A stretch of DNA of 64,000 nt, taken from assembly GCA_023898785.1 (NCBI GenBank), contig CP060239.1:496001-560000 (forward strand). The letters run 5' to 3'. Under the pieces are notes generated by a model. That model had not been told where the DNA came from. It saw nothing but the letters and a program-made list of their open reading frames with translations, and searched no databases. Below are positions 54,702 to 62,575 of this stretch, piece by piece. The position numbers and the translations under genes are program-made. This stretch comes from Rhodospirillales bacterium. GTDB taxonomy: Bacteria > Pseudomonadota > Alphaproteobacteria > Micavibrionales > Micavibrionaceae. Position 1 is the first letter of the stretch, and each line of letters opens with the position of its first letter.

Positions 54702-55700
54702 TCAGGTTCCCCTCGAAAATGCGATATAGTCTTTGAGAGTCTGCATGGCCAGACCGCTGTCGATGGCATCGACAGCCATTCGAACGCCGCTTTTTAGGTC
54801 TGTGGTTTTTTCAGCGATTACCAGTACAGCGGCGGTGTTGGCCAGTACTATATCGCGATAGGCACATTTTTGTCCTTCCAGAACAGCACGCAAGGCTTGA
54901 GCATTTTCTTTGGCGCTGCCCCCCAGCAGTTTTTCCGGTTGGGCTGTTCCGAGGCCAAAATCTTCCGGCGTGAGCGTGGTTTCCTCGATATGGCCTTCTG
55001 CATCCAGCATGGCGATGTGGGTGGGGCCGGTTGTGGTGATTTCATCAAGACCGTCCTGTCCGTGGACAACCCAGGCGCGCCTGGTGCCAAGTTTTTGCAA
55101 GGTTTCAGCAATGGGGCTGACCCAGCGTTTATCAAAGACTCCGAGGAGTTGGTGGCGTGTATCTGCGGGGTTGGAAAGGGGGCCGAGCAGATTGAAAATG
55201 GTGCGCCGTCCCAGCACTTTGCGTACGGGCATGACATGTTTCATAGCTTTGTGGTGGTTGGGGGCCATGAGAAAGCCGAAATGAATGGTTTCGAGGGCCT
55301 CTTCGAGGCGTTCCTGGGAAATATCGAGGTTAACACCAAGGACTTCGAGGACGTCGGCAGCGCCAGATTTGGAACTGGCGGCGCGGTTACCGTGCTTGGC
55401 TATGCATACGCCGCAGCTGGCGGCGACGAGGGCAACGGCGGTGGAAATGTTGTATGTGCCGGATTTATCGCCGCCGGTGCCGCAGCAATCAACGCTGCCG
55501 TATGGGGCTTTGATGTGGACCGCTTTTTCGCGCATGACGCGGGCGGCGCCGGTGAGCTCTTCGACGGTTTCGCCGCGATCGGCCATATTGACAAGGAAAG
55601 TAGAGAGGGCTTTATCCGAGACTTCTCCGCTCATGATCTGGTTCATGGCCTCGATCATTTGGTTTTCGCTTAGCGGTGTTTTGCCATCGTAAAAATCCAT
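54702..55700 (-). CDS. trpD: anthranilate phosphoribosyltransferase
   Basis: TrpD transfers phosphoribose from PRPP to anthranilate. The 332-residue product has the CCGTGGDKSGTYNIST PRPP loop near residue 77, KHGNRAASSKSGAADVLEVL near 106 and the GRRTIFNLLGPLSNPA block near 160. These are strict family marks. It starts 13 bases after trpG and is followed by trpC, forming the trpGDC block. Confidence 0.97.
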   Translation of the reverse strand: MDFYDGKTPLSENQMIEAMNQIMSGEVSDKALSTFLVNMADRGETVEELTGAARVMREKAVHIKAPYGSVDCCGTGGDKSGTYNISTAVALVAASCGVCIAKHGNRAASSKSGAADVLEVLGVNLDISQERLEEALETIHFGFLMAPNHHKAMKHVMPVRKVLGRRTIFNLLGPLSNPADTRHQLLGVFDKRWVSPIAETLQKLGTRRAWVVHGQDGLDEITTTGPTHIAMLDAEGHIEETTLTPEDFGLGTAQPEKLLGGSAKENAQALRAVLEGQKCAYRDIVLANTAAVLVIAEKTTDLKSGVRMAVDAIDSGLAMQTLKDYIAFSRGT

Positions 55701-55713
55701 GATGATGTATCCT

Positions 55714-56280
55714 TTATAGCAATGCGATGAAGTTTTTCAGCATGGCGTGCCCATGCTCGGTGGCTATGCTTTCGGGATGAAACTGGACGCCGTTGATCGG
55801 CAGGGTTTTATGCATGACGCCCATAATGATGCCGTCTTCGGTTTTGGCGGTGATTTCGAGACATTCCGGCAGGCTTTCGCGTTCGATAATCAGTGAGTGA
55901 TAGCGCGTGACTTCAATCGGCGAGGGCAGGCCAGCAAAGAGGCTTTTTTCCTCATGAGTGATTTGTGAAATTTTACCGTGAAGGGGGCTGGTTTTGACGA
56001 TTTTTCCGCCAAAGGCCTGACCTATGGTTTGGTGGCCGAGGCACACGCCGATCAGGGGTATTTCTTTTTCTGCGGCGGCTTTAACAAGATCAAGGCAAAT
56101 ACCAGCATGGTCAGGATCGCTCGGACCGGGGGAAATCATAAGCCCGGCTGGTTTCTTGGCCAGAACTTCGTCAACACTGATTTGATCGTTGCGGTGGACT
56201 TGTGTTTCCACACCTAAATCCCCGAGATATTGCACGAGATTGTAGGTAAAGCTGTCGTAATTATCGATGAGAGTAAGCAT
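55714..56280 (-). CDS. trpG: anthranilate synthase glutaminase subunit
   Basis: TrpG supplies ammonia from glutamine to TrpE. The class I amidotransferase domain fills the 188 residues, with the nucleophile Cys80 in GVCLGHQTIGQAF, His168 and Glu170 in FHPESIATEHG, and SPGPSDPDHAG near residue 50. Folate-pathway PabA is the close relative and a dual role is possible. Its partner trpE lies 1.6 kb upstream on the same strand, beyond a plus-strand gene and a repeat, so the two are not in one transcript. Confidence 0.95.
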   Translation of the reverse strand: MLTLIDNYDSFTYNLVQYLGDLGVETQVHRNDQISVDEVLAKKPAGLMISPGPSDPDHAGICLDLVKAAAEKEIPLIGVCLGHQTIGQAFGGKIVKTSPLHGKISQITHEEKSLFAGLPSPIEVTRYHSLIIERESLPECLEITAKTEDGIIMGVMHKTLPINGVQFHPESIATEHGHAMLKNFIALL

Positions 56281-56375
56281 GGAGGCATTTATGGCGTAAA
56301 CAGGCCTGTGAATGCAAGGGCTAATATTGTTTGACGATGGTTGTTAAGCTTTGAAAATATGGATATTATTGCGCT

Positions 56376-57680
56376 ATGAAACGCTATGCAAACCCGCGCG
56401 GAACTGTTCTGTTTACGCTTATTGCCGTTATTTTGATGCTGATTGTTCATCTGATGATGAATGTTTGGCCTGTAAAAAAGGATGGTGCTCAGGTTGCCGA
56501 GCCTGCGAGTTTTAAGACCTCTTTGCATTATTCTGATTTCGGCCCGCAGTCTGGCGTAGAGACGGAGCTGGGGGCGGATGAATTTGAAGGCATTGTGGCG
56601 GCATATGGTGTGCCGGCGGAGACTTATGGTCCACCTGCGCTAGATGTTATGGCTGAGGAATTTGTTGAGGAGATCTATACGGATGCACCGCAGCCGAAGA
56701 TCGAAAAAAATGCGCCGAATTATGAGCCGCTGGTGGTTACGGGTAAACCGAAAATCGCGATTATCATTGATGATATGGGGGTGAATCGAAAAAACAGTTT
56801 TGAGGCGATTGATCTGGATGCGCCGCTGACTTTAGCGTTTTTGCCGTATGCGTCGGAATTATCAGGAATTACTGCGCAAGCGCAAGTAAAAGGGCATGAA
56901 TTGATGATCCATATGCCAATGCAGGCGATAAGCAATCCTGTGAGTTTGGGGCCGATTGCGATTAAAACCGATATGGATGAGTTGGTTGTGAAGGAGAATA
57001 TGAAGGCCGCGTTTGAAAGTTTTGACGGGTATGTCGGGCTTAATAACCATATGGGGAGTAAGGTGACGCAAAATCCTGAGTTGATGGACTGGGTGATGGA
57101 AAGCGTTCGTGAGCGCGGGCTTTATTTTATTGATTCAAAGACGATTGGCGCGTCGGTGGCGGCGGATGTTTCGCGGCAAAATGGCCTTCCCACGGCTGTG
57201 CGCGATGTTTTTCTTGATCATGAAGAAACGCCGGAATTTGTACGCGGGGCTTTGCGTAAGACTGAAGAGATTGCAGCAAAGAAGGGTTATGCGATTGCGA
57301 TTGGTCACCCTAAGGATGTGACGATTGAAGGGCTTCGGGCGTGGCTTCCTGATGTGCAGGCGCGCGGATTTGAGATTGTGCATGCCGGACGATTGGTGGA
57401 GCGTCCGAAGGGACAAGAGCAGGTGGCTATTTCTGCAGATGCGCAAGATAAAGTTGCATTATGGGCGCTGAGTAATACGGAGCCTGCTGCGGGTGAGGAT
57501 GTGTTTAAGAAAAAGAACGTTATTGAAAAACCGGCTCAAAAGATGGTGGTTAAAAGGGGTGCTGTTGAGATTGAGCATGAGGAGGAGGTCGTTAAGAATC
57601 AGGCTGTTCCTGATGATGATCCTAACAGTGCGCAGGCACGTGAGGCTATTCTCAAAAAAATGCTGGGGCAAACCCCATAG
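56376..57680 (+). CDS. divergent polysaccharide deacetylase (YibQ/DUF610 family)
   Basis: The 434-residue product has an N-terminal membrane anchor (TVLFTLIAVILMLIVHLMM, about residues 10-30), an acidic linker of about 80 residues and a deacetylase-like barrel from about residue 125. The family blocks are KIAIIIDDMGVNRKNS (metal Asp pair), HELMIHMPMQA, GLNNHMGSKVT, the GLYFIDSKT strand and AIAIGHPKDVTIEGL. A charged tail of about 80 residues follows. Members lie in the periplasm, and their substrate is unsettled. It is transcribed divergently from trpG and ends just before the palindromic repeat. The usual alphaproteobacterial neighbour is a carboxyl-terminal protease, not seen here. Confidence 0.88.
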   Translation: MKRYANPRGTVLFTLIAVILMLIVHLMMNVWPVKKDGAQVAEPASFKTSLHYSDFGPQSGVETELGADEFEGIVAAYGVPAETYGPPALDVMAEEFVEEIYTDAPQPKIEKNAPNYEPLVVTGKPKIAIIIDDMGVNRKNSFEAIDLDAPLTLAFLPYASELSGITAQAQVKGHELMIHMPMQAISNPVSLGPIAIKTDMDELVVKENMKAAFESFDGYVGLNNHMGSKVTQNPELMDWVMESVRERGLYFIDSKTIGASVAADVSRQNGLPTAVRDVFLDHEETPEFVRGALRKTEEIAAKKGYAIAIGHPKDVTIEGLRAWLPDVQARGFEIVHAGRLVERPKGQEQVAISADAQDKVALWALSNTEPAAGEDVFKKKNVIEKPAQKMVVKRGAVEIEHEEEVVKNQAVPDDDPNSAQAREAILKKMLGQTP

Positions 57681-57684
57681 ATAT

Positions 57685-57907
57685 GTCATTGCGAGGAGGC
57701 GTTGCCGACGAAGCAATCTACTGGTTAAGCAGAGTTCCCCGACTTTAGTCGGGGGTGAATGCAATTTTCCGGCTGCGACTGAAGCAAGGGATGCCGTAAG
57801 GAGTAGCCGGACCGGCCAGAAGGGCCATAGCCGAGTAGTACCCCGGGTTTACCCGGGGGTATCTACGAATCTTCCTTTCTGGATTGCTTCGCTACGCTCG
57901 CAATGAC
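57685..57907 (+). repeat. palindromic repeat interrupted by a small hairpin element
   Basis: The left arm GTCATTGCGAGGAGGCGTTG with AAGCAATCTA (57685-57720) and the right arm GGATTGCTTCGCTACGCTCG with CAATGAC (57881-57907) match the two arms of the intact palindrome at 10956-11016. Here the central bases are replaced by about 160 bases carrying two strong hairpins. The element fills the gap between the ends of the deacetylase and trpE genes. Confidence 0.8.
57721..57880 (+). mobile_element. candidate non-autonomous IS200/IS605-like element or structured RNA
   Basis: Two perfect hairpins with the same TTTA loop bound the region: CCCCGAC-TTTA-GTCGGGG at 57737-57754 and CCCCGGG-TTTA-CCCGGGG at 57841-57858. 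Between them CCGGCT (57769-57774) pairs with AGCCGG (57805-57810), and GGCC (57814-57817) pairs with GGCC (57823-57826). The first hairpin, CGACTTTAGTCG followed by G-rich bases, has the look of terminal hairpins recognised by HUH transposases of the IS200/IS605 group. No open frame is present. The boundaries are approximate. A structured RNA such as a TnpB guide scaffold is an alternative reading. Confidence 0.5.
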
Positions 57908-57916
57908 GGCGGCTTC

Positions 57917-59428
57917 TTACTTCGCATTTTCTAAGGCTAGTTCGGCGGCGTGGATAATGGCACGGGATTTATTGACGGTTTCCTGATATTCGAATTCCGG
58001 GTCGCTGTCGGCGACGACGCCTCCCCCGGCTTGTACGTATAGCTTTCCATCCTTAACAAGCGCTGTGCGCAGGGCGATGCAGGTATCAAGCATGCCGTTG
58101 CCGGATAGATAACCAACGCCGCCTGCGTAAAAACCCCGGCGGCTGACTTCCAGTTCGTCGATGATTTCCATGGCGCGAACTTTGGGTGCGCCGCTGACGG
58201 TTCCGGCGGGGAAGCCTGCAAACATAGCGTCGACAATATCGAGATCTTTGCGCAGCTTTCCGGTGACGTTGGAGACGATATGCATGACGTGGGAGTAGAG
58301 TTCAACGAAGAATGAGTCGGTGACTTTGACGCTGCCAAATTCGGCGACGCGCCCCACATCATTGCGGCCCAGATCAAGCAGCATCAAATGTTCGGATCGT
58401 TCTTTGGTATCGGCGAGGAGCTCTTCAGCCAATGCCTTATCTTCCGTGGTATCTTTGCCCCGTTTGCGGGTGCCGGCGATGGGGCGGATAGTGATTTCGT
58501 TATCGCGTACACGTACGAGAATTTCGGGGCTGGCGCCGACAAGCTGGAAATCGCCAAGGGCTACATGGAACATAAAAGGCGAGGGGTTTACCCGGCGCAG
58601 GGAGCGATAAAGCTCGAAAGACGGCAGGTCGAAATCGGTGGAAAAGCGTTGGCTGGGGACGACCTGAAAAATATCGCCTTCAAATGTGTAGTTCACCGCT
58701 TTGCGCACGGCATCGTGATACTCTTCACGAGTCATGTTGGATTGCACATCCAGAGGCGTTTCAATGTTTGATCTGGATTTGAGGCGGTTGCGATCGACGT
58801 ATGTAAAGATTTGCTCGATTGTTTGATTCAGACGCTTTGCGGCTTGCTTATAAATTGTCCGGGCGTCTTTGTCTGTGTTGTTTGCATGTTCATAAACGGG
58901 TGTGACCAGGATGATGATTTGCTTCACATTATCAAAAATCACCAGTATGGACGGGCGCATAAGGACGCTGTCGGGGATTTGCAGATCGTCAGGGTTGTTG
59001 TCTGGAATATCCTCGATCAGACGGATCATGTCATAGCCGATATAGCCGAACAGGCCGGATGCGGCCATGGGGGGTAAACCATCGGGGATTTCATCAATAT
59101 GGCAAGCCTGAACCTGTGCGCGTAGTGAGGCCAGTGCATCGGGGGCATCGTCTTTAATGGGCGCGCCGTTGGCGTTCTTGATTTCAATGCTTCCTTTTTT
59201 GCATGACCATAGCAAGTCAGGGGCCATGCCGATGATGGAGTAACGTCCCAGTACGTTGCCGCCTTCGACCGATTCCAGCAAAAAGGAATAGGGGGCATCC
59301 ATACAGAGTTTTAGATATGTGCCTACAGGCGTTTCCAAGTCGCCGGGGAGTTCATGGGTGAGAAGTTGAGAGCGTCCAGCTGTGAAGTGGTGCTCAAACT
59401 CGCTTAGTGCGGGTTGGCTTTGGTTCAT
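57917..59428 (-). CDS. trpE: anthranilate synthase component I
   Basis: TrpE converts chorismate to anthranilate with ammonia from TrpG. The 503-residue product has the N-terminal domain with the tryptophan-feedback region (SFLLESVEGGNVLGRYSIIG near residue 50). Its chorismate-binding core has IRPIAGTRKRGKDTTED near residue 313, LLDLGRNDVGRV and FPAGTVSGAPKVRAMEIID near 408. It is not fused to TrpG. The ATG lies three bases after the stop of the PpiD-like gene on the same strand, so the two are probably co-transcribed. No tryptophan leader peptide was seen at this junction. Confidence 0.97.
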   Translation of the reverse strand: MNQSQPALSEFEHHFTAGRSQLLTHELPGDLETPVGTYLKLCMDAPYSFLLESVEGGNVLGRYSIIGMAPDLLWSCKKGSIEIKNANGAPIKDDAPDALASLRAQVQACHIDEIPDGLPPMAASGLFGYIGYDMIRLIEDIPDNNPDDLQIPDSVLMRPSILVIFDNVKQIIILVTPVYEHANNTDKDARTIYKQAAKRLNQTIEQIFTYVDRNRLKSRSNIETPLDVQSNMTREEYHDAVRKAVNYTFEGDIFQVVPSQRFSTDFDLPSFELYRSLRRVNPSPFMFHVALGDFQLVGASPEILVRVRDNEITIRPIAGTRKRGKDTTEDKALAEELLADTKERSEHLMLLDLGRNDVGRVAEFGSVKVTDSFFVELYSHVMHIVSNVTGKLRKDLDIVDAMFAGFPAGTVSGAPKVRAMEIIDELEVSRRGFYAGGVGYLSGNGMLDTCIALRTALVKDGKLYVQAGGGVVADSDPEFEYQETVNKSRAIIHAAELALENAK

Positions 59429-59431
59429 TTA

Positions 59432-61336
59432 TTAATTGTCCTGCGGGGCGTAAACCATCTGGAGGAGTTTTTCATTGACACGTACACCGTATTTTTTACG
59501 CAAGCTATTAATGTAAAGCGTATAGGCTTCGTTTTGCATTTCTTGCAGGTGTGTGTTTTGTGCAGCCTTTAGCTCTTCGTCTTTGAGCTTTTCCGGAATG
59601 GTGGTGTTTGTTACGACCATGATTGCCGCGCCTTCATCAAGATCGAGAGCAAAGAGTTCATTTTGCTTTGCTTCGAAGATCTGGCCAAGGGCGGCTTTGG
59701 TTAGCGGCTGTTCGATTTCGCTGGCGCGTTTAAGGTCTTTGGCGCTGCTCAATGTGCGGCCTTTAGCTTTGGCAAGATCCTTGATGGATGTGCCGTCACC
59801 CTGGGCTGTGGTGAGTAATTTAAGTGTATGCATTTTATTTTGAACGCGGCGGGAGTCGTCGATCCAGCGTTTTTTGAGCGCTTTTTTTTGGTCTTCGAAG
59901 GGCTTGTATGATTTTTCGGTGATGTTTTCAACCAACAGGGCGCTCATACGACCATCTGTTAATTCTGTCACGGGAGAGGCTTCCCCTTCGCCGAGTTCAA
60001 ATAAAATCGAGACCATATTTTGCGCATCGGGGCCGAATTCTTCGTTGAAGGCGCTCTTGTCGTTTTCACCAATGCCAAACCGATTGGTGGCGGGCAGGTC
60101 CTTAATTTCAACGCTCAAATTTTCCTTGATCGTTTCGATGGGTTCGCTAGCAGCCAGATAATCATCGAGGCTGGCTGCCAGATCATATTGTGCATCGAGC
60201 AGGCGGGTTTCTGTAAGCTCTGTGCGGATGTCTTTTTTTGCAGTTTCAAGTGAAGTTGTATGAGCAGGGGTGATGGTTATGAGCATCGCAACGTGATAAC
60301 CCAAGCCGCTTTCAATGGGGCCGAGCAGGTCCCCTTCTTTTGCGGTAAAAACCGGTTCTTGGAGTTCTTCAAGCAGGGCGGTTTTTTCTACTGACGTAGC
60401 CGGGATGTAGTCAGTTGTGTTACCGGTGACCTCTTTTGTTGCGTCTTTAAGGGAGGCTCCAGCTTCAATTTTTTTGGCTATATCTTCGGCTTGATCGGCA
60501 TCAGAAAGGATTACCTGTTCGATTTCGCGTGTTTCAGGCTGAGTATAAGAAGAGATGTTACGCTCATAGACATCTTTGATTTCTTCATCGGAAATTTCAA
60601 GGCTGTCTTTCAAAGTGTCCATTTTAATGGTGATGAGCTTGCTTTTGCGCATTTCGGGGATAGCGTAGGCTTCCTTTGTGCTTTCATAGAGTTTTAGAAG
60701 CTGTTCGTCTGCGGGTTGTTCAATTTCTTTGAGATCGGCATCTTTGAACAGGATATAATCAACATTGCGTTGTTCGTTTTCATAAGCTGCAAGATCGCGG
60801 GTCATTGTCTCTGAAGTTTTGAGAAAGCCGGATTGTACAGCATTGCCCAGCATATTGACGCTCATTTCACGACGAATAGAAGCGGTGAGCTGGTCTTCGC
60901 TCATGCCTTGGGCGCGCAAAATTTGAGCAAGGACGTCTTGCGGGCTTTGACCGGGTTGTGTCATAGGGGCGATGAGTTTTTTGATATTGGCGGCGACTTG
61001 CTGTGTGCTGACCTGAATACCTGTATCGGCGGCTTTTTGCTGGATGAGGCTGGCGCGAATTTCTCCATTCAATAGTTCTTTAATATAGCCCAGTTGATAA
61101 GCCTGAGCCGGGGACATGCCTAAACGGCTGAGGGTTGTGCGCACTGTGCGGTCAAATTGCTGGATAGGTATCACATTGGAGCCGATTTTGGCTGCATCTG
61201 AACTGGTGATACCGCCGCGGAAAAACCCGCCAATATCCATAAATACAAGCCCGCCCGTGGCCATAACCAACAGGCCGAGCAGAAAGTATTTTAAAATTCC
61301 ACCGGATGCGCCATCGCGTAGTGCGGTCATAACCAT
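59432..61336 (-). CDS. ppiD: PpiD-like membrane-anchored peptidyl-prolyl isomerase/chaperone
   Basis: PpiD is a periplasmic chaperone at the exit of the Sec channel. The 634-residue product has an N-terminal anchor (LKYFLLGLLVMATGGLVFM, about residues 15-33), a SurA-like helical region with IPIQQFDRTVRTTLSRLG and LGYIKELLNGEIRASLIQ, and a parvulin-type domain (about residues 255-365). It ends in a long helical tail. The parvulin part contains GLGYHVAMLITITPAH. It lies directly before trpE, and tpiA is divergent 113 bases away. This is the usual order tpiA-secG-pyrG against ppiD-trpE in alphaproteobacteria. Confidence 0.88.
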   Translation of the reverse strand: MVMTALRDGASGGILKYFLLGLLVMATGGLVFMDIGGFFRGGITSSDAAKIGSNVIPIQQFDRTVRTTLSRLGMSPAQAYQLGYIKELLNGEIRASLIQQKAADTGIQVSTQQVAANIKKLIAPMTQPGQSPQDVLAQILRAQGMSEDQLTASIRREMSVNMLGNAVQSGFLKTSETMTRDLAAYENEQRNVDYILFKDADLKEIEQPADEQLLKLYESTKEAYAIPEMRKSKLITIKMDTLKDSLEISDEEIKDVYERNISSYTQPETREIEQVILSDADQAEDIAKKIEAGASLKDATKEVTGNTTDYIPATSVEKTALLEELQEPVFTAKEGDLLGPIESGLGYHVAMLITITPAHTTSLETAKKDIRTELTETRLLDAQYDLAASLDDYLAASEPIETIKENLSVEIKDLPATNRFGIGENDKSAFNEEFGPDAQNMVSILFELGEGEASPVTELTDGRMSALLVENITEKSYKPFEDQKKALKKRWIDDSRRVQNKMHTLKLLTTAQGDGTSIKDLAKAKGRTLSSAKDLKRASEIEQPLTKAALGQIFEAKQNELFALDLDEGAAIMVVTNTTIPEKLKDEELKAAQNTHLQEMQNEAYTLYINSLRKKYGVRVNEKLLQMVYAPQDN

Positions 61337-61449
61337 GTTTTTTACCCTTTAATTATTCTTAAGGTTGATTTTTGTGTTTATCGGATTGCACTATAAGGCG
61401 GAGCTTACGGAGGGGCAACTCCCTATTCAAAAAGGATGATGGAAAACTC

Positions 61450-62202
61450 ATGAAAAAGCTGATTGCCGGTAACTGGAAGATGAATGGCAGCATGGAAAAT
61501 GCACGGGCCTTGATTGCAAATATTATAAACCGGCTGGAGACGGATGAAGATGTTCTCAAAAAATGTGATATTTTAGTTTGTCCTCCATTCTTGCATATTC
61601 CGGCTGTTCGTCATGCGATTTACGGGTTTCCGGAGTTACGCTTCGGCGCTCAGGATTGTTCGACCTACGATAACGGTGCGTACACGGGCGATGTTTCGGC
61701 CAGCATGTTAAGTGACTCTTCGTGTTCCTATGTGATTGTCGGGCATTCGGAGCGACGGCAGTATCAGCAAGAAAGTAATGGGATGGTGGCGCAAAAGGCT
61801 GCGCAGGTATTGAAGAATGATATGATTCCGATTATTTGTGTGGGGGAGACAGAGGCGCAGCGTGAGTCTGGTCAGGCGCAGGATATCGTTGCGGCGCAGC
61901 TTCGCGCTTCTGTGCCTGAAGTTGACCGGTTCCATGAGATTGTGATTGCCTATGAGCCGGTGTGGGCGATCGGCACGGGAAAAACGGCGAGCGTGGACGA
62001 TGTTGTAGAAATGCATGGTCTTATTCGTGAGCAGCTTCAAGAGCTTGTGCCGAATGCCGATAAGGTGCGGATTTTGTATGGTGGCTCGATGAAGCCGGAG
62101 AATGCGAAAGAGCTTCTATCCACAGAAAATGTCGATGGCGGGCTGATCGGCGGCGCCTCTTTAAGCGCTGAATCGTTTCTGGCTATTGCAAGGGCGGCAT
62201 AA
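61450..62202 (+). CDS. tpiA: triosephosphate isomerase
   Basis: TpiA interconverts dihydroxyacetone phosphate and glyceraldehyde 3-phosphate. The 250-residue barrel from the ATG at 61450 has Asn8 and Lys10 in AGNWKMNGSMENA, the catalytic His in IVGHSERRQY near residue 96, and Glu in AYEPVWAIGTGKTA near 168. The phosphate loop is YGGSMKPENAKELL. Upstream in-frame codons are not conserved, and AAGGATGATGG before this ATG makes a good ribosome site. secG follows after 20 bases. Confidence 0.97.
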   Translation: MKKLIAGNWKMNGSMENARALIANIINRLETDEDVLKKCDILVCPPFLHIPAVRHAIYGFPELRFGAQDCSTYDNGAYTGDVSASMLSDSSCSYVIVGHSERRQYQQESNGMVAQKAAQVLKNDMIPIICVGETEAQRESGQAQDIVAAQLRASVPEVDRFHEIVIAYEPVWAIGTGKTASVDDVVEMHGLIREQLQELVPNADKVRILYGGSMKPENAKELLSTENVDGGLIGGASLSAESFLAIARAA

Positions 62203-62222
62203 ATCAATTAGAAAGCAATCCC

Positions 62223-62573
62223 ATGGAAAGCGTACTTCTCGTTATACATTTGTTTTTGGCTTTGGCCATTATCGGGCTTGTCCTTTTGCAGCGCTCTGAA
62301 GGGGGCGGTCTGGGGATTGGCGGCGGCAGCGGCGGTCTTGGTGGTCTTGCAACTCCGCAAGGAACAGCCAGCTTGCTGACGCGCGCGACGGCGATTTGCG
62401 CGGCGGCGTTTTTTTGCACCAGCCTTATTCTTGGCGTTTTGGCTGGGCGCAGCACTTCGCAGCAGGTCAGTCTGATGGATGCTTTGAGTGAAACGCCGGC
62501 TTCGATTGAGGCGCCGCTTGATGAAGTAGAACAAAAACCTGAAGAAGCGCCGAGCGTACCAATAGCTGATTAG
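62223..62573 (+). CDS. secG: protein translocase subunit SecG
   Basis: SecG is an accessory subunit of the SecYEG channel. The 116-residue product has two membrane helices (VLLVIHLFLALAIIGLVLLQ and ATAICAAAFFCTSLILGVLA) joined by the glycine-rich loop GGGLGIGGGSGGLGGLA, which is typical. An acidic, proline-rich tail follows (EAPLDEVEQKPEEAPSVP). It lies between tpiA and pyrG, the standard alphaproteobacterial order. The function is inner-membrane protein export. Confidence 0.95.
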   Translation: MESVLLVIHLFLALAIIGLVLLQRSEGGGLGIGGGSGGLGGLATPQGTASLLTRATAICAAAFFCTSLILGVLAGRSTSQQVSLMDALSETPASIEAPLDEVEQKPEEAPSVPIAD

Positions 62574-62575
62574 CC

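Noticed and set aside
54870..55673. Plus-strand open frame of 267 codons opposite trpD
   Set aside because: It is a shadow of trpD, with low-complexity Gly/Ala/Phe composition and no recognised domain.
57685..57907. CRISPR array or tRNA at the structured region
   Set aside because: There are only two hairpins with different stems and no repeat-spacer regularity. No cloverleaf with a CCA-type end can be drawn.
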